Shown here one piece after another: positions 45,831 through 58,727 of a DNA stretch of 64,000 nt. The notes beneath the pieces are model-generated. The model worked only from the letters and a program-made list of their open reading frames with translations, made no database searches and was not told where the DNA came from. The position numbers were made by a program, and so were the translations under genes. Within the stretch, counting starts at the first letter, position 1, and every line of letters starts with the position of its first letter. Source of the DNA: Ceriagrion tenellum (lineage: Eukaryota > Arthropoda > Insecta > Odonata > Coenagrionidae). The stretch lies in contig OY720632.1 of assembly GCA_963169105.1 (NCBI GenBank), forward strand, positions 7,192,001 to 7,256,000. The letters are read 5' to 3'.

Positions 45831-47889
45831 TTAAGTCTGGCTTGGTTTTTGTTTTGTTTCGGAATGAAAGTAGAAATTGAACCAAATATGACATTCCGGT
45901 AGGGTGCGGGCGAAGAATGGAAGTAAACGGGTAAATATGAGTCAAATTCCTTAAACAGGGGAGGACTTCCGTCATAAAGTAAACAAAAGAACAAGATAGA
46001 GCAACAAAAATACCGCTTGTTTTCTTAGAGAGACAATTTCTCCTCCGCTTGAGATATTTAAGAAAACATTTGATCCCCTTTTCATTATTTTGAATTCTCA
46101 TAATATTACATTTTTCCTTCACCGCCCCTTTCACAATATTCTCAACCTTCTGAAAAGGCTCCTAAAGAATATATATAATGAAGGACTCACTAAATGAGAT
46201 GCATTACCTTTTTAATGAAACCGATGCGTTGAAACCTTGGTCGTCAAATAAAAAAAAGTGAGGAAATAGAACACAGTTATATTTTCCATTATGAACGTTT
46301 TAAATTTTGACTGAGCGACGCTTCAAGTTCCTTCTTACAACTATTTTTTTCAACATAGAATGCATAGGTTAATGAGGAAAAAACTGCGGGTGGCTGAATT
46401 GGTTAGAATATAAGGAGAGCATATGTCTGGATGAACATTGGCATGCAGCAAGAGAGGTAGGAATGTTCGCTATCGTTGAAGGGATATTTTTACAAGAGGA
46501 AAAATGTTGAGACTAAACGTGGCAGACAGTGGGAGGAGGTAAGGGATTTGAAAACGTGGTGGGTGGGTGTAGGGGATGTTGCAAGATGAGGAGAAGGAAG
46601 AGGGGAGAGATACAAAACATGGGTGACATCTCTGAGCCAAGGAAAAGTTTTTGGCGCCAGCAAAGGAAAGGAAGAGAAGAGAAAGAACTTTGCGACCTTT
46701 GTCGTTTTCATTTCAGCTCATTATCCATGCCATCAAAGACAGGGCTACAATAATGGGCGGATGGCACCATGATTTTGAGACTATCAAATGACATGTGGAG
46801 ACATGGTATACGAGCTGAGAAGGCACGTGAAAGGGTTCAATTACAACAGGAGCAACTATTGCAGTGGAGTTTAATGGAAATGAGGCAAGGAATTTCTCAC
46901 TAAGAACATACGTCAAATGAAATATATTTTAAAGAACTTATTTTAAGGTAATTGAGAATGAGTCTCTTAGAAATTGGGTCGTTTTCCTTAGTCTTTTCAC
47001 TTGAGTTTTAGTCTACATTATTCACGCGATAACAGGGAAGCCAATTTCTCTCCGTTTGTGAAAATCATACTTTCACAAACTTGCTTTTGCGGTTGTCAAG
47101 ATGAGATAAACAGATTGTGTCCAACATAGCAACCCTTTGCAAGACAAGCCTAATCAATGAATATTCACAATATATGCCTAAAAAACTTTTTATGACTCTG
47201 ATTACCGGAATGAATCAGTATTTGAAGCATTTCAAACAAAATAGCACTGATAAAATTTAGAAAAGAAAATTTATATCGGAACTTTCGGACGATAAAGTAT
47301 GTGAAAATATTTCCGAGTAGGTGGTGGCACTGGTAATCAAGGAATTACGTCTTCATCTCAAGTAAAGTAGTTTGAAAGAATTCCAACCCATGGTAACTAA
47401 AAGAAAAAAGCTTCCTTTTGCTTCATTGATGGCTAGTTGTCACAACCGAGAAGTTTTATTTATTAACCCTGGGCACTTTTGTTAGCTTATGAATTTAAAA
47501 AACCACTAAGAAGGAAATATTAATTTTGATTCTAGATAAAGATCAAGAAGTCATCGCGCATGATCTGTGGACCCTTTAGGTGGAGGCCTTCCAGGGCGTG
47601 AGAGAGGGACGGGACCCTTTAGGAATACACGTTCGCATGAATTATTCAAGGGGGATGTACTCATCCCGGTCCACTCATTGCTTCTCCCTTCTTCTGACGG
47701 GGAAAGGGAGCGTGCGGGACTGGATTGGTGGAAGAGGACAAGAATGTGCTTCCGACGAATAGCTGCCCCGTGTGGGGGTGAAGTGGAGATAGGTCAAAGT
47801 GTCCACGATCTTAGAGCAGTCTCAAGGTGTGAGGGTTGGTCCCCGCCCTTAGGGTCAAAATAATAAGAAGAATGAGACACTGGAATGGA
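45831..47889. other. Intergenic DNA, no gene recognised
   Basis: 46490-46700 is purine-rich. 47560-47870 is GC-richer with a 98-codon frame lacking motifs. A TTAA-CCCTGGGC sequence at 47463 has no matching right end. Confidence 0.4.
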
Positions 47890-48476
47890 AAAGGAGGGAA
47901 GAAATTGGATTGGCCTAGGAGAGAATTTGAGATATCTCGTTTTTTCTCATGTTAAACGGCAAAACCTGCACCAAATTGGAAACCGGTGTTTTCAGGGTAT
48001 TTCGACCCTGCTAATTATGAATTTGTCGGTTTACAAGCCGAATTTTTCCTCCAAGGCCGTAGACCAAGATGGCGGCTGAAATCGTGATTTCCTATTCCCG
48101 CGACGTTTTCTTCGTAATTTCTCTCCTAAACGGCACTTTTCTGGATGTAAGAGACAGATAACGACTAGAAGGAGTCTAAAGGCACCTGCGCTCGCGCAAG
48201 GGGGCTGAAAACCCAAGATGGCGGACGTTAAAATGAAAAATTTGAACTCGTTTTAATTTGGGCAGTTTTGCGTCGTGTTGGGTGTAGTTCTAGGGGTTCA
48301 CGAGGGTGCTGAAGCCGAAAATGATGTTATATCACGCCCCCGACATCCGGAAGTACCTTATTCAAGATGGCCGCCAACTGGACTCACGAGATATAAGCGC
48401 TATTCTACCCCAATGACGACTGCGTCGAGCGGCGGTTTGCTCGCATGGTTTTCTCCGGAGAAAAATAATCAACTGC
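47890..48476. repeat. Region with three CAAGATGGC motifs
   Basis: CAAGATGGCGGC at 48065-48076, CAAGATGGCGGA at 48214-48225 and CAAGATGGCCGCC at 48363-48375, spaced about 149 bp apart. The region directly abuts the scrambled Ty3/gypsy integrase piece and ends around 48470. No reading frame is recognisable. It may be part of a dispersed repeat. The motif core AAGATGGCGGC is also the known binding site of the transcription factor YY1. Confidence 0.45.
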
Positions 48477-48720
48477 TTATAAATGATACTTATTTGGAAA
48501 TTCAGATATATCACTTCCTACATCTTGCCAGGGTAACTTTGGTACTTTATGACTCAACAATGGTTGGTTACTTTGATTTGGTCTATGAGTTGTACAAAGA
48601 GTACATTCATTGACAAATGTTTCAATATCATCGGACATCTCAGGCCAAAATAAAATATTTCTGAGTCTGGACTTACATCGACTTGTACCTAGATTTTCTA
48701 ATTTTATTGAGGTATGAAGC
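48477..48720 (-). pseudogene. Ty3/gypsy integrase, zinc-binding N-terminal piece
   Basis: On the minus strand the frame contains RCKSRLRNILFWPEMSDDIE, then F-V-x-E-C-x-x-C, and PLLSHKVPKLPWQDVGSD. This is the region of the HHCC zinc domain and the start of the core in integrases of Ty3/gypsy retrotransposons. The C-x-x-C pair is kept, whereas the His before L-G is Asn. The piece stops at about 48477, at the edge of unrelated sequence. It belongs with the neighbouring integrase and gag pieces, but the order and strands are scrambled. Confidence 0.8.
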
Positions 48721-48757
48721 CAAACTATTAAAAAAAAATTAAATTTTTTTTTCACGA

Positions 48758-48855
48758 CATGGTATACCTATATTTACTGACAATTCTTCTCATTATGTAA
48801 AGGAGTCATTTAAGTTATTTACAGTGAATTGGGATATACATCATGTAACTGAGCA
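48758..48855 (+). pseudogene. Ty3/gypsy integrase core piece, inverted relative to neighbours
   Basis: The plus-strand frame reads HGIPIFTDNSSHYVKE, then F-x-x-F-x-x-x-W-D-I-H-H-V-T. This matches the integrase catalytic core around the second Asp (usual G-x-P-x-x-x-SDNG-x-x-F...W-x-I-x-H). The catalytic Asp is kept. The piece is on the opposite strand from the zinc-domain piece and the RNTP piece on either side of it. Confidence 0.65.
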
Positions 48856-48902
48856 GGTGAATTTAAATTATTTCGTGGTGTATTTCTGAATTCTAACAGT
48901 GC
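48835..48902 (-). pseudogene. Ty3/gypsy integrase C-terminal piece
   Basis: The minus-strand frame reads LLEFRNTPRNNLNSPAQL, a close match to the segment that follows the core in Ty3/gypsy integrases (LLEYRNTP...SPAQL). A stop follows nine codons later. It overlaps the plus-strand core piece by a few bases at a breakpoint near 48850. Confidence 0.65.
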
Positions 48903-49014
48903 TAAATATGGATCATTCCCAGAATCATTATATTTTTAAATAGATTTTTTATAGTCTTAACAATTGACTCTGCCATCCTTATCATCCTAGACCAAATGGT
49001 TACGACACACTTTG

Positions 49015-49720
49015 GTTAAGTGATTCATTTTGATACACTTAAAACAATTTTCACCATATATTTTACACTTCCCGCAATCATGTACACAGCCATATTTACT
49101 ACATACATTATTCCTTGACAATTTAGAACCGGAACAACCACTTATGTTTCGGCGTTGACTTGATGCACTAAAATTATTATCATTTTGATGACTAAATTTG
49201 TCTTTTGGTCTTGCACCCTTTTTTTACGTAACTAACACTTTCATCAAACACTGATTGATTTGGTAATAACTGTTTAGCTCTATTAATGTGCCATTTATTT
49301 TGATTTACAAATAACTAATACTTTGCTAAATCAAGTTTTGAACTTCTCAGGAGTGTTTCCTTTGAAGTGGTGTCTAATACTCTACTTATAAAGATATCTA
49401 CAAGAAGACTCTTTTAAATTACCAAATTCACACGTTGCACTTAAATTTATCAAAGTGGACATATATTGCTCAAATTAATCACATTAACAGACATTAATAC
49501 TTTCGATTCTGACTCTCCAAAATGAAATGAATCAAAAATTTCTATACCTCGTTCTCCTTGGGAGTGAAGTAATAGAGCCACCTTCTTTTTGTCTGGTACA
49601 CTGTCCGGGATGAATGCTTCCAAGTACAATTCAAATCGTCTTCTAAATTTTCCCGTTGTTGGCCAAGTTTCCGTGGGTCTGCATGGGCTCGTCCAGGATA
49701 TGGAGACAGTGGCGGGAGTT
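49015..49720 (-). pseudogene. Ty3/gypsy gag-like remnant with zinc knuckle
   Basis: From 49695 to 49470 the minus strand reads FRRRFELYLEA, then KKKVALLLHSQGERGIEIFD, typical of the gag segment of this group. It continues through CEFGNLKESS (near 49380) to a Cys-His cluster at 49115-48990 (C-x-x-x-x-C-x-x-x-C-x-x-C-type, then NCFKC-x-K-x-NHLTKVC), the nucleic-acid-binding knuckle. At least two frame changes and several stops separate these parts. Reverse transcriptase and protease are missing between here and the integrase pieces, so most of the element has been deleted. No LTRs were found. Confidence 0.7.
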
Positions 49721-52700
49721 TCGTAGCGATTTAGAGTTCTGGAAAAGGGAAGGAAAGTTAAACAAAGGAAAATGATATCCGTAGGAAAAGAGATGTATCG
49801 AATTAGGGCTTCTAAGAACCACTGAATCATTTGATTTTTAGACGCTACAGGAGGCGGAGCTGGAAGGAAAATTGTTTAGTTTGGCAGGATGCGTTGGATG
49901 CATTGAGCAACCATGGCAATATTTTAATTTTGCATGGAGATTCCTGAGGCACCTGGGCGTAATTGTCCATTGCGCTGTCCATCTTCTTGAATGTTTACCA
50001 TTGAAGTCTCGAGGCATTACCAAAGACAAGGAGGCGAGGGTAAAGAGTAAATATCTGGCGCTTCTATGTTCCGGTACGAGACTGGTACAGACTTGGAGTC
50101 TTCCCATTTGCAAAATATCCGTATAATAAATGGAATGTGGTTTCCTCTTTTAGTCATCTGTTACTCGGTGTACCTTCTGCTTCAATATTCAGGTAGAGGT
50201 ACTTCTCCACATCATCGTGGTATGTTAACAAGCGTAACAATATCCTGAATGTGATTCCTTCTAATGAAAAGTATTTTGATGCAAAATTTGAATTTTGAAG
50301 CTAAATAAACTTTGCGCTGATCGCCAGACTGTCAAGATGTTTTACTGAAGTCCACACCTTGGTCTCAGACTTCGACATTGTACAAGCAATTATTATCCAT
50401 GGCCTTGGGGCTATGGAACAGCGAAGATCATCCATTTATTTCACTTGCTCATTAGCATTTTCATTTCCGGTAATACTCTTGAGTCAGATTAGACTGAAGA
50501 ATGAATATGTTAGGTTATCCAAAAGTGCCAAGCTTATCTCGCAACTAGATGAAGCAAAATCTTATAATCATGATTTGTTAACTCGTTACTTTACGGGCAA
50601 GTCAGAGAGTATTTTCCTTCCAAAGAAGTGATTTTTTATGAGGAAAATAATTGAAAGGTATTCGGTATCCGAATGAAAAGCTGCATCAATATGGTGAATT
50701 GTTAATCATTGTCCATCGTTTGTATTCTGAGATTTAACTTGTTTGATGTTCAAGGGCAAGTCTGAGAAAGTCTGTATAGAATGTAGCTCGTCAAAAAAGT
50801 AAGAAGTAAATCTTTAAATTTTACTGAAAATAATTTTGTAAATTCAAATAGACATTCTTAAATTTAAAAAATGGTAACAGAAAAAGGGAGAAAAAATTAA
50901 GTAATCGATCGTCGTACTCCAATTCCAGCTACATACAATGGTAAGCTGCTAATTTTCAGTCTTCAAAACACTGCTGCATACGATTAGTGGAAATTGATTC
51001 GAATTATTTATTAGATGTCAGTAACAAACAATTATTCAATAAATTTCAGGTGTCGTACTTCCATTTATTATGCATGCCCAATTAATTTGTGGCGTTGAAA
51101 AAAACACCCTTACATACATTCATAAATGCAATTAAATGCGCCGCCTCAAGTGGCATTTTACGCCAGCATCAGAACTTCTATTTAGACGCTACTCAAGAGT
51201 TATCTTCATTATTACACGATGTATCGTAAGGTTAAAGGGGTCTTTCCATGCTAAAGAATATTACGAATATTTCCGCGTCTGACGACACTGCAATGGGCTT
51301 GCTCAAGTCCCATTATCAATATGTCGCATAAATATCACGGGCGCTCCTTAGCTGTATACAAATGCGCAAAGAACAAATGTTTACAGAAATGCGTCCATTT
51401 TTCTCATTGGTCGATGACGCAAGGAAAAATGTGCCTGTAGTTGAGCGGGGAAACTATTTGCTGAGAGGGGTTTTGGTTATTTGTCGCGCGGGAGTGGGGA
51501 GGGTAGGCCAAGGAATAACAGATATCCAGTGGACTGAAGGAAGCCCTAGGGGAATGTGAGGCGAGGGAGACAGTATATAGGAAGATAAGGTGGGAGAGAA
51601 TGCGCTGGGCAACAGTTGATTCAAGAGAAAGCAGTATCCGCACAATAATAAGATGGAAAAAAGAGGGGAAACGTCGTGAATAATGGTGCACTTGGTAGCA
51701 ATGGGCTATTGGTATAATTATTTCCCTAAAACATAACCAGCGAGTTGAAAAATGAATGCGAGTTTAGGAAAATATAAGTTTCTGTGGAGCGCAATTCTTA
51801 AAAATGTTGTTTCATTAAAAATAAAATCTCACTAAGACGGAAGATACCAGTGGAGCGAGATATGCCTTATGACATTATTTACTCGGGTCCAGGGAGGCCG
51901 ACCCTAGGGACAGGTAACGCGGAGATGGCTTTTACAGCGATGAAAACCCTGGGACACAAACACGTGGTGTAAAAACCGTTTGAGGAGGTCCATTTTAAGA
52001 TATTTATTTCTTTGGCCAAACATAATTAAAATTGCGACCAGTTTAAATTCTACGCATATTTTTGTGGTTTGGACATTTTAGGGTTTCAGCTATTTTTCTC
52101 AGGAAAAATCGCGCAAATAGCCCTGTATGGTGGACCAAGGGGTGAGGATGGTGGTAGGGAAGGAATTTGATTCAAGTTTGAGTGCATGTAGGGATGGGGA
52201 TCATAATAATTGCTCGAATGGAAAAGATCAAGAAACGTTTGAAAGATGGTCTAGTCATAATAATCTTTATTGTACGGATTGAAATGCTTACTTTGGGTGC
52301 CATCAGCCAACTTTATTGTTGGCCAATAAAAATTCTACATATTCGTAAATAATCCACGGTGGACCTCTCATTTTAGTGCGCATTGAAAAGTACAGATGTA
52401 CTTAAAAGATTAAAAGTTGAAGTTAAAAGTATTGGAGATGCTTAAGCATTTAAAAGTTAAAAGAAACTCTCACGATATGAAGAAGTATCTGAACTGAAAA
52501 CAATTGACAACCATGAGAATCAGAGGTGGAGCCTCTTACACAAAGTACTTTCAATGTTCTACCCATTAACACAGTAAATGACGAGATGTATATCCTACTC
52601 TAAAAATAAATTTCTCAAACGCAAAAATCAGGGTTAATCGAGTCTACGACGCCAAAACTAGTCCATGCAGAGGGTCAGTATCCCCTCATTATTGAATGAC

Positions 52701-55700
52701 GCCGGTGAACACCAGAATAATCGAAGATATTGATAGGAAAAAGTTTCATAAGTACGCTCCACATAGAGGCAAGTAGAACTAAATAGAAGAAGATACATCA
52801 TACAAGGAAGAAGACAGAGACGAACAAAAATTGGAGAAGGACAGAAAGCAGAGCGAGAAAGAGCGAGAGAGACATAGCTGGCGAAGGAAAAGGGGAAATG
52901 AAATGCGTCCGATGCAAAGAAAAGCAGATTCATGAAAGCAATCGTAGAGCAAAATGCCAATTGGAAAGATATTTGGATGTCTCTGGAATGATAGAACGGA
53001 GAGTGAAAGTTTTTTCAAAGGGATTTGTCCCAGGGGATCAAGAACTACTTTCAATGAAAGACTCCTTGGAAATCGGATGAAAGACAGGAGAATGTTGGGG
53101 GGTTTGAGGGCGAAAGGCAAAGAAAAGAAGGGCGGAGTGAGTGATTGTGAAAGTGCGAAAAATGGATGAGGTGATGGTTGGTTGACATGGAGGATTGGGT
53201 GGGCGTATGAATGCTGGAGCAATGACTTGCAAGCTGGGAATGGGGTGTTGGGTTATCGGCTTTTTACGTAAAGACAGTAATGCATGCTCGAAAAAAATAA
53301 GCTCGTTTTTATAATTAAATAGACTTATTCTAGGTATTTTAACTCGTAATCGAAAACTACATTTGTTTCTATAGAAAGAAGTATTTTTTTTCCTCATTGT
53401 TCATAGTTCAATTAATCTTTACCAGAGGCTTCTTGGAAAATAATGGTGTATTATCGGGGCAGATTTATGGAGAAAAAATTTGATGAGATGAAAAAAGTTA
53501 TCCAAGTAGTTTGATTAAAACAAATAAATCGACGTCCTTTGGACATCAATGATTTACTTAAGTTGCCTAACTTTATAAAGTTTTTGTTAATAGGGAAAGA
53601 AGGGCTTAATAGGTTGTAGTAGAGCAGATGATTTCGGTAGAGCTGGATTTCAAGAAAAGTTCTGGGAAAGACGGAAACAAGAGAAAATGAGAAAGGAAAG
53701 AAAATTCATGGCTATATAGATTTATCTTCTGGAAAATTTCTATTTTATTTTTAAGAAGAAATAAAGGAGTTTCTTTGAATTGACTCCTACAGAAGAAAAA
53801 AATGTGTCATTGCAATGAAATAGTATAACAAGGGTAGACGATGAAGTGCTGATGGAAAAACGTTCCAACAACGGAGATCGTAAGTAACCGCATCACCAAT
53901 TAAAACTCAATGAAAAATGAAGTACGCAATTCATCCAGTAGAAAGCCTTCACATCTGACCATCGCAAGAAAATTGAGCTCTTAAATCGAAAAATTAAATG
54001 CTGAAATAAGTCCATAATATGGTTTTCAAATGGGCTATGTTTTACCATACTCATACTCCTATAGTTTCCTGGCAAGAAGATATTTGAGAGGCATCCCTCA
54101 ATCATTCTCGGCGGTATATTACATTATCAAACGAGTAATATTTATATATATTTAGGTATTTTTATTAATTTGTATATATTTAGGTATTTAGATATTAATA
54201 TTTTCACGAAAACTACCGAGCCAATTCTCCGAAGAGTGGGTGTTTTTAGGGGTTTTAAGGTGCGATGATTCCATTGGTCCAAGTTTAAGTACTGTTGGAG
54301 TGATCATTTGGATTCAAAACCACCAATTACGGAAGAATTAAATAGCTACAAAGTAATTAGATATGATTATAAAAACAAATCTGTTATCACAACATGACTA
54401 CAATGGTAACGGGCTGTTATGTTAAAAACTCTAATAATGAAAACAGCGTTTATCACGAAAGTGTCTTGCTGAATTGATAGTTTTCCTCGCACACTGTTAC
54501 GTGAGTATACGCATACGCTATCTAATTATTTTATCAAAACCGATCTACCCAAATGATTCAAATTCAAGGGTTATGCGGTTTAAGATATCGATAGGGATTT
54601 GTCCGATACACGCAAAACTCTGTTTTTTGTAGAAATATATAAGCCAAATTTCCCATAAGAAATGGATTGACGATTACTTCGGCTCCTTTCATCTGGCTCC
54701 GCAGCCAGTTTACATTAATTTATTAGTTTTGCTTCTTCAAATGCTCCGTGATAGACCTCCAAAATGACGCGACTTATTTTAGCAAAAGATCACAATAATA
54801 TAATCATTATGTAACTTAATTTCGAGTTTAATTTCGATAAACCGTTTAATACCATTATTAACGAGATTATTTTCTTCGGTAATAAAAAAAGGTTTGTAAA
54901 ATTGTGTTACAAAACCTATATTCATGTAAAGCATAATTAAGGTCTTCACTTATTGTATTACATAATTGTACCGCGCAAATTCCCCAACAGAATTTTTGTA
55001 ACATTACTCCATCACGTAAACTGCATTCTGTCTGGCTACTACAATTTCACCAGTCTTACAAGATAATCCTCAAAAGGAGCTAATATCAATTACTGCTTCC
55101 ACCAGTCCAGCTCTAGAGGTAATCGGAACGCAATGGTCTTAAATTCTGTCTCTTTTTTATTGGTAACTTCCTATGTCGGCTTTGAGACATTTATTAGTTT
55201 CTCTCACGCTCTTGAGTGTCGTGAAACATGGCAATAATTGTATGGTACACGCAAATGTTTGCTTCAACCAATAGCACAACTCTCTACTCATAAGATTTAC
55301 TAATTACCTGAGTACGCCTATGAGCGCAGTATACGCCATTACATCCTTAAAATATCACCCTCATACTTATCCATTTCTCTAGCATGAATTTTATCGATTC
55401 ATAAAGCTTCTAACTAGGTGAGAATTTGATAGAACTTGAGGTCGTATTCACGTTGTGGCTTTTAAATGAAATTGACCACCATTCTACTCAAAGTCAGAGA
55501 AAATAACGTCGTCTACAGACAAAAATACCTACTTAAGGACCACAATTTACCCGACAACAGCTATTTGTACCACCCAATGGTATTCATTAGGCATTTAAAT
55601 AATCAAAAGCAAAGCCAGTTACGATTTTGTGCAAATTTCTTTAGAAGTACTTGATGGAATATGTTAGTATCTTGCAATATAAATTCAAAAGTGTATCCTA

Positions 55701-56049
55701 GGCTAATGGAGGGGATATGTAATGGTGGCTAAGGTCTCGTAGAAACACTGCATATTGTACCGGTAAAGGACCGCTACACAAATCTTAATGAGTCGCACAA
55801 GGTCTGGATTGACTGGCCCACAGCCATTCCTTCGTTGTTCTATTTGCCCTGTTTAAGCCGTCTCATGATTTTTAGGTGGTACGGAGTGGATAAAAAAAGG
55901 TGTGCAAGTTCAGTGGTGGAGTGGGACAGAGCCCCGTTTAACCCAAAACCCTCACCCACTTCTTTGTTTGTGTTGCGCGTGACGACCACAGTGTTTACTA
56001 CCCCTTTGTGTTTCCTCGTGGAATTTCACCCCCTCTCCATCAACTTGGT
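49721..56049. other. Six kilobases with no recognisable gene
   Basis: 52790-52910 is purine-rich on the plus strand. A short duplicated TATATTTAGGTATTT occurs at 54150-54195. Frames of up to 147 codons (minus 52779-53222) fall in these skewed tracts and have low-complexity composition, so I do not call them genes. Confidence 0.4.
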
Positions 56050-56355
56050 TATGGATTGGATTGGATTTTTGGGGAGGCGACCGACTGCTTAGGTCATTTG
56101 CACCGTAGAGGAAAGGGAGGAAGGGTGGATAGAAACCCGGCGTCGGCATTAGCCTACTCTTAACGAAAAGCGCCAAGGGGACCACGGTTCAGCGTCTCAT
56201 CCGACAGACGGAGTACTGTACTTGAAGTGCCCTCCACAAGACACTCAACCAGGGATGGGGTTTCCACTGAAAAACATCCTCCTCTGCAGGGATTCGAACC
56301 CTGGCCGCCCGTATGGTTAGCCAGCACTCTAGCCACAACACCTACCCGATCCCCT
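56050..56355 (-). mobile_element. tRNA-derived SINE, about 305 bp
   Basis: On the minus strand it starts GGGGATCGGGTAGGTGTTG. An A-box-like TGTGGCTAGAGTGCTGGC and a perfect B box GGTTCGAATCC (near 56302-56292) follow. The body contains CCGTGGTCCCCTTGGCGC and GGCTAATGCCGACGCC, a combination I associate with a SINE family found in arthropods. It ends in a tail of GGATT/AATCC units (plus strand 56051-56068). RNA polymerase III would transcribe an intact copy. The element looks complete, though no clear target duplication was seen. Confidence 0.75.
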
Positions 56356-58505
56356 AATAGGTTATGTTTTAGGGAAAACAACTACTACAAGACCCATAAA
56401 AGGGCAAGTGAGCGGCAGGAAAGGAGGAGAGATAACACTTGAACTAGGTGTGAAGCGTGTGATACGAATGGACTTGGTGGTGACGGATGAGAAAGATGAA
56501 GGAAGAAACGCTGGCCGAACAACGAGGCAACTTTCAGTCACTATAATTATAGAGAGGACCTGGGAGTGGTGGCATTGATTGGAGATTTAGCACCACTGCG
56601 GATGAGAATAGAATCCAGGTATGCGGAAAAACTTTCCCGCAGCCCTGACCCAAGAGAGCGTGGTAAGGTCACCGAGCCATCCAGATCCAGAGGAGGTCAC
56701 CAAGGAGAAGCAGCGATTGGGACTGAATTGTTCCCTAACATGAATGTTTATCCCCAAGGCTCATCAGGAACTCTCCCCATCGTCCAACCCGTCACCGTGC
56801 CAAAATCACCCATCTTCAAGTCTGACCCTTCAATAATTCCCCTCATCTCACAGCCCAAAAGAAAAAAAAGGGAAGTTACGCTTACGAAATTCCACGGACT
56901 AAGTCGAGTGTTTGAAATTTAATTTTCTTGTGACTGGTTTTGTTCATAATTGTCATTGAAAAGGAATCATGTGTCCTTAAAATGTGTTATTTACACGGCC
57001 AAAGTGGTGTAAAGTTATACACGGCCATACGTTTATTCATCTCATCAATGTCGTCATCCATTCCTGTCATATCATTCATCTTACAATTAGTGAGTAGAAA
57101 AGGGCATATCTGTGCATTGATCTGATGTATCAATCGTTAGTCATAATATAAATTTTAATGGTGAATCGGTCAATCAGTTTGTATGTCTGTTTTACTCCAA
57201 GTCCTTTAATCCCAAAGGTTGGCCTTTGTGCCACTTGACCATTTCAGGACCCACGGCGCTGATCAGTTTGAATCGGGAATTGTCTTTAGACTATTAACTT
57301 TTTATACGAGTTTGTTCTCACAATAACCATCAAAACGTGCCAATATCCATTTTTGTATGTGTCTCGGCTTCCTTCCGTCTTACTCCAGGCATGGAGAATC
57401 GTTACAATATAATGTGTAAACGCATGATAAGATGATAATTGACCATTGTGCAGAAGAAAATCTGCCAACGTTGGCCACGAAATTCCAAACTGAATGCGTT
57501 GATAAAGAGTGTGAAGAGGAGGGAAAATGGGAATCTCATAAATAGGCGAGCGTTTATAAAATAATGAATGTCTTTATAATGAGTCAAAGAGGTATGAAAG
57601 GAAAGGAAAAAGAGGTCGACAATATTAATGAAGAGCAATTTGTTTAGGTGGCTACCCTGAAAGGGAATTTTGAAATGTTATCCTCAATCGCGTCGTCCTC
57701 GTCCTCTACATAACAAGATGTAAGATTATTATCTGACGAATTTTTCGTCCTACCGAAATTAAACATACTTATTACAACAAAATTGTGAAAAATATGAATG
57801 TACGAATTAAAATAATATACATCATTTTGCAAAATGTTAAGCTTATCTTTAGATGAGCTCTCTCATGTGTCTTGACCGCATTCATCGTCACTTTCTGAAG
57901 AATAGGTTGATCCTTCGCATCTTTCAAACCACTGCTCATCATGGGAACTTTCAAATAAAAACTCTCCACCATCTGACTCATCCTTCTGAATCATTTGCAG
58001 CTCCACACGTATTTCAGCAGATCATAATGAGCGATTCAGAGACATATTTGAATATAGACTACTTCAAAACCACGATCACCATAAAACTCAACGTTATAGC
58101 TTCACTCAATATACTCAATATAGAACAAAGAGGAATGCTGAAGTTGTATTTTTACTTATCATTCGGAGAGAAAAAGCAGAGCTGGTGGGAACAAAGTGAG
58201 CGTAGTTCATGCGTCAGTGAGGAGCAATACTGTATTCACTGGACTTTAAAATACTGATAGGTACACTGTGCACTGCAAACAAATTAATTACTAAATATGC
58301 TATGAATCGACCGGACGAAAAATGGAAAGGGAGGGAGATACAAAGTGGAAGGAAGATATATGAGAAGATTCGTGAAAGATGATCCAGACACGGAGGGTAA
58401 CCGAATGAGGAAGAAAGGAGAAAATGAGACGGAAAACATGCGCAGTAGAATGAAAAATAAATGCAAATAAAAAAGAAGTTTTGGTGATGATACAAAGTGC
58501 AAATA
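56356..58505. other. Intergenic DNA, no gene recognised
   Basis: A 118-codon frame at 56566-56922 and a 134-codon frame at 57853-58257 carry no motif I recognise. An acidic, Ser-rich minus-strand frame at about 57865-57990 resembles in composition the N-terminus of piggyBac transposases, but nothing else of such a gene follows. Confidence 0.4.
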
Positions 58506-58727
58506 CATATCTGGGTCAAAATGACCCGTATGGAAGTTCAAGGTAAATTCTAAAGAAACTAATTTACGGATTCTTGCAGGAAGGTGAAAATTTTAGGACA
58601 AAAACGCATGTTAAAATGAATAAAAGTCACGGGAGAAAATCCTGCTATCATTGAAAATGAAATAAACAAATGAATTTAAAATCACGTTTGGGTCAAAATG
58701 ACCCGCCTGGGCGTTCTAGTGTCAAGA
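58506..58727. mobile_element. Right-end fragment of a fifth TTAA-type family (family E)
   Basis: Two identical palindromes GGGTCAAAATGACCC lie at 58513-58527 and 58690-58704. The second is followed by GCCTGGGCGTTCTAGTGTCAAG, which looks like a transposon end with a decayed TTAA (TCAA). The first is followed by a diverged version of the same end (GTATGGAAGTTCAAGGT). No left end was found, so this is a truncated piece. Confidence 0.5.

Noticed and set aside
47463..47480. TTAA-CCCTGGGC as another piggyBac-type left end
   Set aside because: No partner end; the only later AGGGTTAA (52631) does not match inward of the triplet.
52779..53222. 147-codon minus-strand open frame
   Set aside because: Falls in a purine-skewed tract, which keeps frames open and gives Phe/Ser/Leu-rich translations; no motif.
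57865..57990. Acidic Ser-rich frame as the N-terminus of a further transposase
   Set aside because: Composition alone fits many proteins, and no catalytic or cysteine-rich region follows on that strand.
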